Source: Gemmatimonadota bacterium | GTDB taxonomy: Bacteria > Gemmatimonadota > Gemmatimonadetes > Palauibacterales > KS3-K002 | Length of the DNA stretch: 43,022 bases | Assembly (NCBI GenBank): GCA_020344015.1 | Contig: CP070812.1 | Span: 1,014,473 to 1,057,494 of the forward strand | Direction of reading: 5' to 3' | Shown here: positions 26,336 to 33,145 of the stretch, piece by piece | How positions within the stretch are numbered: the first letter of the stretch is position 1 | How the letters are laid out: each line of letters starts with the position of its first letter | Translations under genes and position numbers: made by a program | The notes under the pieces: generated by a model | Databases searched by the model: none | Told to the model about the DNA's origin: nothing | Seen by the model: only the letters and a program-made list of their open reading frames with translations

Positions 26336-26971
26336 TCAACGCTCCCCAACCGGCGCCAACTCCAACGTCGGCATCAAGACGAACCTGTTCTGGTACAGTA
26401 TCGCCGCCGCCACGACGAACAGCAGGACTGCAAACCCGCGCCGCAACGCCTGCTGCGGCACGTGACTCACTATCCGCGTGCCGATCAGGAACCCGCCGCC
26501 CACACCCACCAACCCCGTGAGCACACCAACCGCCAATCCCTCCGTTATAATTAGCGCGATCGGCAGCCGTGAGCGGTCATCCAGATGCGGCTCGCCGGCC
26601 TCGGGTCTTACGCCCGGCACACGACCGAGCAGCATGAAATACGCCGCCGCGAGCATCACCACCGCAAACAGCATCAGCTGAAATACGCCGCTCACAAGTA
26701 CCGACAGCCGCGCCCCAAGGTAGGTGCCCAACATCGCCACGCTCCCGAACACCAGCGCTACCCGAGCGTGCACATTGCCGATCCGCCAGTGACCGATCGC
26801 TCCGATCAGGCTCGTCACGCCAACCACCAAAAGACTCATGGCGATGGAGGCTTTGGGGTCAAACCCCACCGCGTACACCAGGACTGGCACCGTGAGGATC
26901 GAGCCACCCCCGCCGAACAGGCCCAGCGATAGGCCGATCAGCAGGCCAAGCGAGATTTCCAGGACGAGCAT
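26336..26971 (-). CDS. TauE/SafE-type sulfite exporter with an internal deletion
   Basis: A 211-residue membrane protein of the TauE/SafE family, whose members are usually about 250-280 residues and consist of two similar halves. The first half is complete: GLFGGGGSILTVPVLVYAVGF, then more segments to GTYLGARLS. The second half starts well (LTGLVGVGGGFLI, ending at Ile163) but jumps at once to GTRIVSHVPQQALRRGF, the part that should follow about 60 residues later. The junction lies near position 26,482 and the frame is kept. About two membrane segments are missing, so transport may be lost. No strong ribosome site precedes the ATG. Adjacent to the MBL/rhodanese gene on the same strand. Confidence 0.85.
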   Translation of the reverse strand: MLVLEISLGLLIGLSLGLFGGGGSILTVPVLVYAVGFDPKASIAMSLLVVGVTSLIGAIGHWRIGNVHARVALVFGSVAMLGTYLGARLSVLVSGVFQLMLFAVVMLAAAYFMLLGRVPGVRPEAGEPHLDDRSRLPIALIITEGLAVGVLTGLVGVGGGFLIGTRIVSHVPQQALRRGFAVLLFVVAAAILYQNRFVLMPTLELAPVGER

Positions 26972-27017
26972 GGCTTGGAAGATAACAGAAGCGGAGAGCC
27001 ACGCCTGCCCGAGCAGG

Positions 27018-27049
27018 TGTCAATGGAATGTCAATATTCAATATTGACA
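27018..27049. promoter_or_regulatory. operator of the first CarH-like gene
   Basis: TGTCAAT occurs at 27018 and again at 27029, exactly 11 bp apart (TTGACA pairs on the minus strand). The second copy opens a perfect inverted repeat: arm TGTCAATATT (27029-27038), centre C, arm AATATTGACA (27040-27049). The right arm contains the -35 box of the CarH-like gene, so binding should block transcription. It fits autoregulation. Confidence 0.75.
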
Positions 27050-27073
27050 GAAGCGCGACAGTGACGGTAAACT
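27044..27073 (+). promoter_or_regulatory. promoter of the first CarH-like gene
   Basis: A perfect TTGACA (27044-27049) and TAAACT (27068-27073) are 18 bp apart. The -10 box ends nine bases before the ATG at 27083, leaving room for a leader of only about three bases, so the message may be leaderless. No ribosome binding site is seen. Confidence 0.7.
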
Positions 27074-27082
27074 GATAGCATT

Positions 27083-28030
27083 ATGGCAGATAAGAGAAGC
27101 GACGCACGGGCGAAACGCCATCCGATTCAGGTCGTGGTTCGGCGCACCGGTCTCACCGCCGATGTCCTCCGCGCCTGGGAGAAGCGCTACGGGGTGATCG
27201 AGCCGGGCCGCTCGGAGGGTGGCCGCCGACTCTACTCGGACGACGATATCGAGCGGCTGCGACTGTTGCGGCGCGCCACCGGGGCGGGGCGGCGGATCAG
27301 CCAGATCGCCGGGCTGCCGACGGAGGAACTGGCGGCGCTGGTCAAGGAAGACGAGCGGGAGGAGGCTGTCGTCGCCATTGAGCCGGACGTCGAGACGGTG
27401 CAGGCGGCGGAGGTTCACCTGAGAGATGCGCTGGCCGCGGCTGCCCGACTCGATGCGCACGAACTGGAAGCGGTCCTGGGCCGAGCGATGGTCACCTTGA
27501 GTGCCTCGACGTTCGTCGAACGGGTGGCGGGTCCACTCATGCGCCGGATCGGTGAGCTCTGGAGTCACGGCGATGTCAGCCCGGCCAACGAGCATCTGGC
27601 GTCGGCGGTTCTGCAGCGCGTTGTCGGCAAGATCATCGAGGCGGCCGAGCCACCCAGCTCGGCGCTCAACCTGGTCGTCGCGACGCCGGCGCATCAGGTC
27701 CACGAGTTCGGGGCGCTCTTCGCCGCGGCGACCGCCGCCGCCGAGGGCTGGCGCGTGACGTACCTGGGGCGCGATCTGCCTGCCGTCGACATCGCCGCGG
27801 CGGCACGCGAGACGAGCGCCGACGCGGTGGCGCTCAGCATCGTCCACGCGCCCGATACCGCAGTCCTCGAGAGCGAGCTGAGGGAGCTGCGCAAAGAGCT
27901 GGCTGTAAACGCGCCGCTTCTGGTGGGTGGAGCGGCGGTGCCGTCGTTGCGGAAGGTGCTCGACGAGATCGAAGCCGTTCAGCTCTCCAGCATGGACGAG
28001 CTCCGAGCGATACTGGCCCAACTCAGCTGA
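27083..28030 (+). CDS. carH: CarH/LitR-like B12-dependent light-sensing transcription regulator
   Basis: A 315-residue protein: an N-terminal MerR-type DNA-binding domain (RTGLTADVLRAWEKRYG, GGRRLYSDDDIERLRLL), a helical bundle, and a C-terminal cobalamin-binding domain. The W-x9-EH signature of the CarH photoreceptors is intact (Trp160, Glu170, His171). His207 in HEFG is the expected lower cobalt ligand. In Thermus CarH the residue after the Trp is a His that binds cobalt after light; here it is Ser161. Known CarH proteins form a DNA-bound tetramer with adenosylcobalamin in the dark and come apart in light. The gene is preceded by its own operator. It ends five bases before the convergent RudS-like gene. 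Role as repressor of the island is inference from operators and neighbours. Confidence 0.92.
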   Translation: MADKRSDARAKRHPIQVVVRRTGLTADVLRAWEKRYGVIEPGRSEGGRRLYSDDDIERLRLLRRATGAGRRISQIAGLPTEELAALVKEDEREEAVVAIEPDVETVQAAEVHLRDALAAAARLDAHELEAVLGRAMVTLSASTFVERVAGPLMRRIGELWSHGDVSPANEHLASAVLQRVVGKIIEAAEPPSSALNLVVATPAHQVHEFGALFAAATAAAEGWRVTYLGRDLPAVDIAAAARETSADAVALSIVHAPDTAVLESELRELRKELAVNAPLLVGGAAVPSLRKVLDEIEAVQLSSMDELRAILAQLS

Positions 28031-28035
28031 GACTT

Positions 28036-29004
28036 CTAAACCTCTCTACCTTTTCCCGAATCACTCAGGCTCATCAGCGGTTCCGGATACGGCTCGAAGA
28101 AGGTCTGCGGCAGCAAGTACTCCTGCTCGAACCTGACGATCCAGGCGCGCAACACGGAACTCACCGCACTCACCGGCACCTGTCGTTCCCGGTACTTCTT
28201 CAGCATCGATCGGTAGTAGGCCTTCTCCCCTTTCGTCAATTCCTTTGAGAAGTAACCCGCTGCGTGCTCGAAGACATTGATCACAGAGTTGGATCGCGGC
28301 GGTCGGGCAAGCGCCAGCTGGAAATGCTCCTCGTAAGACCCGACCACTTCTTGGAAGGGAAGCTTGTCGGGGTTGGCGACGATGCGGCCCAGGACACGAA
28401 GCTCCTTCTGGCTATAAGCCATCAACAGAAGCTTGTTCTCCGCCTGAAAGCGTACCAGATCCCGCATCGCGCCCCCGCGCCTCATGGCCCGGAAGCGCGC
28501 CAGCGCGAAAAGCTTGGTCAGGAAGTGATCGCGGATGCGATAGTTGCGTAATCGGCCTTCATCCTCTAGCGCCAGTCCCGGGTAGCGCTCGAGGACCGCA
28601 CCGCCGAAAAAACCCGAGCCCCGCCGCGACGACGCCGATTTGTCAAACCCCTGGAAGATCTTCACGTCGCTAAGCCCGCACGACGGCGAGCGGTTCTTGA
28701 GCAGAAAACCATCGACCTCCCCCAGCGAGCCGAGGAACGAGTCGGAGAAGTCGCGCATCGCCTCGCTCACATCCCGATCCGTGTCCGGCTGCACCAGCCG
28801 CGCCTCGCCCTCCACCTCCACGATTCGGATCGGGTCCCGCGGCACGCCCAGCCCGATCTCCACCTCCGGGCACACCGGCACGTAGCTCACCCACGGCTCC
28901 AGCTCCCGGACGAAATCGTACGGAATCACTTGCCCGTTGTAGCGTACGGGTTCTAACTCGAGGCAGCGGCTCAACACCACCACCGGCTTCGGCCAATCGC
29001 TCAT
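28036..29004 (-). CDS. rudS: TudS (DUF523)-DUF1722 fusion, RudS-like tRNA 4-thiouridine desulfidase
   Basis: A 322-residue protein with two domains. The N-terminal TudS/DUF523 part (about 8-140) has three cysteines fit to hold a 4Fe-4S cluster: Cys14 (LSRCLELEPVRYNG), Cys45 (VCPEVEIGLGVPRDP) and Cys109 (NRSPSCG). The C-terminal DUF1722 part (about 175-305, YbgA family) follows. TudS proteins remove sulfur from thiouracil, and TudS-DUF1722 fusions called RudS remove sulfur from 4-thiouridine in tRNA. That base absorbs near-UV, so light control makes sense. YbgA is next to the photolyase gene in E. coli as well. The ATG at 29,004 is chosen over 29,052 because of GAGAGAGGG upstream. The promoter carries an 11-bp-phased operator. 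Confidence 0.88.
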   Translation of the reverse strand: MSDWPKPVVVLSRCLELEPVRYNGQVIPYDFVRELEPWVSYVPVCPEVEIGLGVPRDPIRIVEVEGEARLVQPDTDRDVSEAMRDFSDSFLGSLGEVDGFLLKNRSPSCGLSDVKIFQGFDKSASSRRGSGFFGGAVLERYPGLALEDEGRLRNYRIRDHFLTKLFALARFRAMRRGGAMRDLVRFQAENKLLLMAYSQKELRVLGRIVANPDKLPFQEVVGSYEEHFQLALARPPRSNSVINVFEHAAGYFSKELTKGEKAYYRSMLKKYRERQVPVSAVSSVLRAWIVRFEQEYLLPQTFFEPYPEPLMSLSDSGKGREV

Positions 29005-29067
29005 GCGGCCCTCTCTCTTCGTTTCCGGCGGGCCCCGCGGGCCCGGCGCCATAGCATCGGAAGACGC

Positions 29068-29096
29068 AGAGTAGCATTATGTCCAGTCATTGTCAA
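29068..29096 (-). promoter_or_regulatory. promoter and operator of the RudS-like gene
   Basis: On the minus strand: TTGACA (29096-29091) as -35, a 17-bp spacer, and TACTCT (29073-29068) as -10. TGGACA (29085-29080) lies exactly 11 bp after TTGACA inside the spacer. The same TTGACA-N5-TGGACA arrangement is found at the second CarH-like gene. Confidence 0.75.
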
Positions 29097-29116
29097 GATT
29101 TCCGGCCAGCGTGGGG

Positions 29117-29165
29117 TTGACAATACGGGGACTAGGAGGCAAATTGTCTGGACAAATGCTGGACA
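29117..29165 (+). promoter_or_regulatory. promoter region and operator of the DUF2867 gene
   Basis: TTGACA (29117-29122) is followed, 17 bp on, by only a weak -10 (CAAATT, 29140-29145). TGGACA occurs at 29149 and 29160, 11 bp apart, where the transcript should start. The first copy is part of the near-palindrome TTGTCTGGACAA (29144-29155). The distance from TTGACA to the first TGGACA (32 bp) almost equals that at 35,708-35,739 (31 bp). Confidence 0.65.
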
Positions 29166-29193
29166 GCCATCCGAGAGGAGGCCTGGAGCGAAG

Positions 29194-30669
29194 ATGACTG
29201 AACAGGTTGAAGCGAGGCGGAGGATTCTCCTAACCGGTGCGAGCGGCTATGTAGGCGGCCGCTTGTTGAAGGCCCTGGAGGGGGGTGGCGAGCGGGTGCG
29301 CTGTCTGGCGCGGCGGCCCGAGTTCGTGCGTGCGCGGGTGGGCGCGGCCACTGAGGTCGTGCAGGGGGACGTTTTGGACCTCGAGTCGTTGCGCCGGGCG
29401 CTCGGGGGTGTGGATGTCGCCTATTACATGGTCCACTCGATGGGCTCGCGGGGAGACTTCGAGGAGGAGGATCGGCGGGCGGCGGAGAATTTCGCGGCGG
29501 CAGCGCGTGAGGCGGGGGTCCGGCGGATCGTCTACCTGGGTGGCCTGGGGCGCGGGACGGGCCTGTCGAGACATTTGCGTAGTCGGCACGAGGTGGGTCG
29601 GGTACTGCGGGAGTCCGGTGTGGAGACGATCGAGTTTCGGGCGTCGATAATCATCGGGTCGGGCAGTCTGTCGTTCGAGATGATCCGGGCGCTGGTGGAG
29701 AAGCTGCCGGTAATGATCACGCCGCGCTGGGTGAGCGAGCGGGCGCAGCCGTTAGCGATCGAGGATCTGATCGAGTACCTGGTGGCGGCATCCGGCGCGG
29801 AGATCGAGGGCAGCGCGATCTACGAGATCGGCGGAGCCGACCGTGTCTCGTACATGGAGATCATGAAGGAGTACGCGCGCCAGAGGGGGCTCAGGCGCTT
29901 GATGATTCGCGTGCCTGTTTTGAGTCCGCGGCTTTCGAGCCTGTGGTTGGGGCTCGTGACGCCGCTGTACGCGAGGGTAGGTCGTGAGTTGATCGACAGC
30001 GTGCGTCACGCGACGGTGGTGAACGACGAAGCGTCATCAGGCGCCTTCGCTATACGGCCGCGCGGCATTCGCGAGGCGATCGAGCGGGCGCTGGTGAACG
30101 AGGATCGTGAGCTCGCCGAGACCCGCTGGTCCGATGCCCTCTCCTCGGGGGCGACGAGTAGCTGGGGCGGCGCCAAGTTCGGGTCGCGCATCGTCGACTC
30201 GCGCTCGGTTTCGCTTCCCGTGTCGCCCGCAGAGGCGTTCCGGCCGATTCGCAGGATCGGTGGGGACGTCGGATGGTACTACGGCGATTTCCTTTGGCGG
30301 CTGAGAGGCTTTCTCGATCTCCTGGTCGGAGGCGTCGGAGTTCGGCGCGGACGGCGCGACCCCGAACGCCTGGCGCCGGGGGACACGGTCGACTTCTGGC
30401 GCGTCGAGCGCTACGAGCCCTGTGGGTTGCTGACGCTGTACGCCGAGATGAAGCTGCCCGGCAGAGCGTGGCTACAGTTCGAAGTGCATGGCGGCGAGCA
30501 TGGTTCCACCCTGCGGCAGACTGCGATATTCGAGCCCCTGGGTCTGGCGGGTCTGCTCTACTGGTATGTTCTATATCCCATCCACAAGCTGGTATTCAGC
30601 GGTATGCTGCGTGGGATAGTGCGGGCGCTGAGTTCCTCGAACGCGAGCGGCGTCGCTAGAGGCGCCTGA
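29194..30669 (+). CDS. NAD(P)-binding epimerase-like protein with C-terminal DUF2867
   Basis: A 491-residue protein. Residues 10-300 form an atypical SDR/NmrA-like Rossmann domain with the nucleotide motif TGASGYVGG and the blocks GDVLDLESLRRAL, YYMVHSMG and IVYLGGLG. The C-terminal part (about 330-480) is a DUF2867 domain, seen in GDTVDFWRVERYEP and LKLPGRAWLQFEV-like text (MKLPGRAWLQFEV). The reaction is unknown. Genes of this type often travel with photolyases. GGAG lies five bases upstream of the ATG. It reads divergently from the RudS-like gene across a shared operator region, and overlaps the end of the glycosylase gene by 14 bp. Confidence 0.85.
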   Translation: MTEQVEARRRILLTGASGYVGGRLLKALEGGGERVRCLARRPEFVRARVGAATEVVQGDVLDLESLRRALGGVDVAYYMVHSMGSRGDFEEEDRRAAENFAAAAREAGVRRIVYLGGLGRGTGLSRHLRSRHEVGRVLRESGVETIEFRASIIIGSGSLSFEMIRALVEKLPVMITPRWVSERAQPLAIEDLIEYLVAASGAEIEGSAIYEIGGADRVSYMEIMKEYARQRGLRRLMIRVPVLSPRLSSLWLGLVTPLYARVGRELIDSVRHATVVNDEASSGAFAIRPRGIREAIERALVNEDRELAETRWSDALSSGATSSWGGAKFGSRIVDSRSVSLPVSPAEAFRPIRRIGGDVGWYYGDFLWRLRGFLDLLVGGVGVRRGRRDPERLAPGDTVDFWRVERYEPCGLLTLYAEMKLPGRAWLQFEVHGGEHGSTLRQTAIFEPLGLAGLLYWYVLYPIHKLVFSGMLRGIVRALSSSNASGVARGA

Positions 30670-31471
30670 GCGACGGCCCGTTTTGACAAGTGGGACAGTA
30701 GTAGGTCGTTCGCCGGTGCTGCCCCTGCCGAATCATCTCTACAGGAGTGCTACAGCGGAAGCAAGGCCGCCTGGTGCGCCGGTAAACCCAATGACGCTCA
30801 CCGCGGCGCCGCAGGTTGGAGTTGAGAGTGATCACGGGTCCCGATCGCTTCGCGTTGTCTTCCATCATCGGGACGAGCACATCCCAAAGCCGCTCCAGTG
30901 AATCTCTATCCACCAACCTCATCGGCACGCGCGGGTCCAGGTTGGCGGCAAACAAGCCCTCCGACTTGAAAATGTTGCCGACGCCTGCCACCAGCGTCTG
31001 ATCGAGCAACGCATCGCCCAGCGACCTGCCGCCGATCCGCTGTAAGCGCCGCCACGCCTCGTCGCGGTCGAACTCAATGTGTAACAGGTCAGGTCCCAGG
31101 GCGCAGAGCTTCTCGTGCTCCTGCAGCTCCTGGACGGTGAGTAGCTCGACCACCGGCCCGTTGAAGAAGACGGCCTCGTAGCGGGATGTGCGTAGGCGCA
31201 GCCGCACATTCTTACCCGGTTTGCGTAGCTTGAGCGGCGGCCGACCGAATTGCCACGAGCCATACATCATCGCGTGGCAATGGATAGTCAGCTTGGCCGA
31301 GGTGTGCAGGAGTAGGTGTTTGCCGTGCGTAGCTATCTCCGTCAGGTGCTCGTCGGTCAGGGAGGTGACGCGCTCCGACCAACGCATCGGCGCCTCGACG
31401 GCGAGCAGCGGTTCGCCGATGAGCGGTTCGAGGGCGCGCGCCCACCGCAAGACGCTGTGACCTTCCGCCAT
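30656..31471 (-). CDS. Fpg/Nei-family DNA glycosylase with Ala in place of Pro2
   Basis: A 271-residue base-excision repair protein with the Fpg/Nei N-terminal domain, the helix-two-turn-helix region (LLDQTLVAGVGNIFKSEGLF) and a C-terminal zinc finger (Cys237, Cys240, Cys259, Cys262). It begins MAEGHSVLR, whereas relatives begin MPEG; the N-terminal Pro is the catalytic nucleophile. Glu3 and Lys51 (THGKHLLLH) are kept. GCG for Ala differs by one base from CCG for Pro. After removal of Met, the alpha-amine of Ala2 could still act, as with Val2 of mammalian NEIL3; this is inference. GGGAGG lies seven bases upstream of the ATG. The start is three bases after the stop of the photolyase gene, so it is the last gene of the operon with the second CarH-like gene. 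Confidence 0.9.
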   Translation of the reverse strand: MAEGHSVLRWARALEPLIGEPLLAVEAPMRWSERVTSLTDEHLTEIATHGKHLLLHTSAKLTIHCHAMMYGSWQFGRPPLKLRKPGKNVRLRLRTSRYEAVFFNGPVVELLTVQELQEHEKLCALGPDLLHIEFDRDEAWRRLQRIGGRSLGDALLDQTLVAGVGNIFKSEGLFAANLDPRVPMRLVDRDSLERLWDVLVPMMEDNAKRSGPVITLNSNLRRRGERHWVYRRTRRPCFRCSTPVEMIRQGQHRRTTYYCPTCQNGPSLRRL

Positions 31472-31474
31472 CGG

Positions 31475-33145
31475 TCAGCCTCCCGGCTGTTCGCCCGGCC
31501 GCAACTCGCCGCCGGCGGCGAGAGTGTCGCGGACCCAGTCGAAGACTTCTGCGTCGTTGTGCCTCGACTCAGGAGAGCGTCGCCCCAGCGACGCCAGCGG
31601 GAGACGTAGACGAGGATTGTCTGCCAGTTTCTCCTCATGGCGGGCGAGGAACGACCAGTAAAGAGAAGTCAGCGGGCAGTCGCGCTTCGGGTCGAAAGGA
31701 CAGTCGGCACAGAAGTCGCTCATGCGATTGATGTAGGCGGCGCCCGACACGTAGGGTTTGGTCGTCATGAGCTCACCGAGGGCGAAGCTGCCCATACCCA
31801 ACACGTTGGGTTCGACCACCCAATCGTAGGCATCGGTGTAGGCGACCCAGAACCAGTCGGCTAGCTCGCGCGGCGTCACATCGAGTAGGGTCGCGATGTT
31901 GGCCAGCACCATCAGCCGCGTGATGTGATGGCCATAGCCGGTGGCCCAGACGTCCGATACCACCCGATCCAGGCAATGGAAGCCGCTGCGGCGGCCCCAG
32001 AAGGCCTGTGGCAAGGGCTCTTGTGCGCCGAGTTCGCTGGACGCCGCACCACCGTCGCCGATCGGTTCGGTAGACTCGGCAGGCCACCGCCGGCCCGACC
32101 AGCGCTCGTAGCCTCCGTCGCCCGGCGTGGCTTCGACGGGCGCCGCGCCTGCCGGCAGGTCGCGGAAGCCATCGGTTGCCCGGTGAACGTGCCGGACGAA
32201 TTCGCGCCAACCAACGACCTGACGCACGAATCCCTCTATGCTGTTGAGCGGCGCATCGCTTGCCAGCGCCTCATCGACCACGCGGGTCGGCAGCAGGCGA
32301 TGGAGGTTGAGCAGTGCAGAGATCCGTGTGTGAAACAGGCCCGCCGACCGAATGGACATGGCGTCCTCGTAGGGGCCGAAGTCGTGCAGACAGTTCGCCT
32401 TGGCCCAGCCCCAGAGGGCCTCCGCGTCCCGCGCCGTCGCCGGTAGCGCCGCTAAGTCCAGCGTACCCGGGTGATCGCCGAACCGTCCATCGATCAGCGC
32501 GCCGACCTCCGTCTTTATCGGGTCGAGGGGAAAATGGGGCGGAGCAGGCGCCGGTGGCTCGCCGGTCCACGGCGTTCGATTCTCGGCGTCGAAGCTGAAT
32601 TTGCCCCCAACGGGCTTGCCGTCCTCCATCAGTATGCCGCGCTCGCGGCGCACCCGGCGATAGAACGCGTCCATCCGCCACCGTGGACCGCGGCGCTGGC
32701 TTGCCTCGAACTGTTGGGCGTTAGTCAGCCAACCCTCGTGCTCTATGATCTCCAGGCTACCGCTCGCCGCGAGCGGCTCGATATCGGCGTGTAGCTCTCG
32801 CTCCGCCGGCTCCATCACTCGCAGCGGGCCGAGCTCCGCGATCGCCGTCGCCAGCGCATCGCGGTAGGGCCCGTCCGTAACCTCGTAACGCACCGCCACA
32901 CCGCGCGCCGCCTGCTCCAGCGCGAAGTGGCGCTGGTTCGCGAGCACCAATGCCAGCTTCTGTTTGTGGTAGGGCCGGCGAGCTGCTTTCCAGGTGCTTT
33001 CGATCAGCACGATTCCCAGCTCGCCCGGCTCCTCACGCGACAGCGGCCCCATACCGTCCGACAGCTGATCATACGGTACGTAGAGCCAGCGACGTGCCGA
33101 CCGATCGGGCCGGCGTTCGGCCAATTGGCGTTTGAAGATGCTCAC
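31475..33145 (-). CDS. phrB: iron-sulfur bacterial photolyase/cryptochrome, (6-4)-type (PhrB-like)
   Basis: A 556-residue flavoprotein of the FeS-BCP group (COG3046). The N-terminal blocks IESTWKAARRPYHKQKLALVL and the C-terminal GYGHHITRLMVLANI are typical. Four cysteines fit the 4Fe-4S site: Cys391 (HCLD), Cys479 and Cys482 (CADC), Cys490. Characterised members (Agrobacterium PhrB) repair (6-4) photoproducts with light. Residues about 330-380 are a Gly/Pro/Ala-rich insert beyond the usual PhrB length of about 507. The GTG start at 33,145 shares GTGA with the stop of the class II photolyase gene, so translation is coupled; the open frame to 33,724 lies over that gene and is a shadow. Confidence 0.93.
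   Translation of the reverse strand: MSIFKRQLAERRPDRSARRWLYVPYDQLSDGMGPLSREEPGELGIVLIESTWKAARRPYHKQKLALVLANQRHFALEQAARGVAVRYEVTDGPYRDALATAIAELGPLRVMEPAERELHADIEPLAASGSLEIIEHEGWLTNAQQFEASQRRGPRWRMDAFYRRVRRERGILMEDGKPVGGKFSFDAENRTPWTGEPPAPAPPHFPLDPIKTEVGALIDGRFGDHPGTLDLAALPATARDAEALWGWAKANCLHDFGPYEDAMSIRSAGLFHTRISALLNLHRLLPTRVVDEALASDAPLNSIEGFVRQVVGWREFVRHVHRATDGFRDLPAGAAPVEATPGDGGYERWSGRRWPAESTEPIGDGGAASSELGAQEPLPQAFWGRRSGFHCLDRVVSDVWATGYGHHITRLMVLANIATLLDVTPRELADWFWVAYTDAYDWVVEPNVLGMGSFALGELMTTKPYVSGAAYINRMSDFCADCPFDPKRDCPLTSLYWSFLARHEEKLADNPRLRLPLASLGRRSPESRHNDAEVFDWVRDTLAAGGELRPGEQPGG

Noticed and set aside
26995..27034. Light-controlled promoter for the TauE gene on the minus strand
   Set aside because: TTGACA copies exist on that strand, but no -10 box lies at a fitting distance from either (CGGGCA and GGCTCT are poor).
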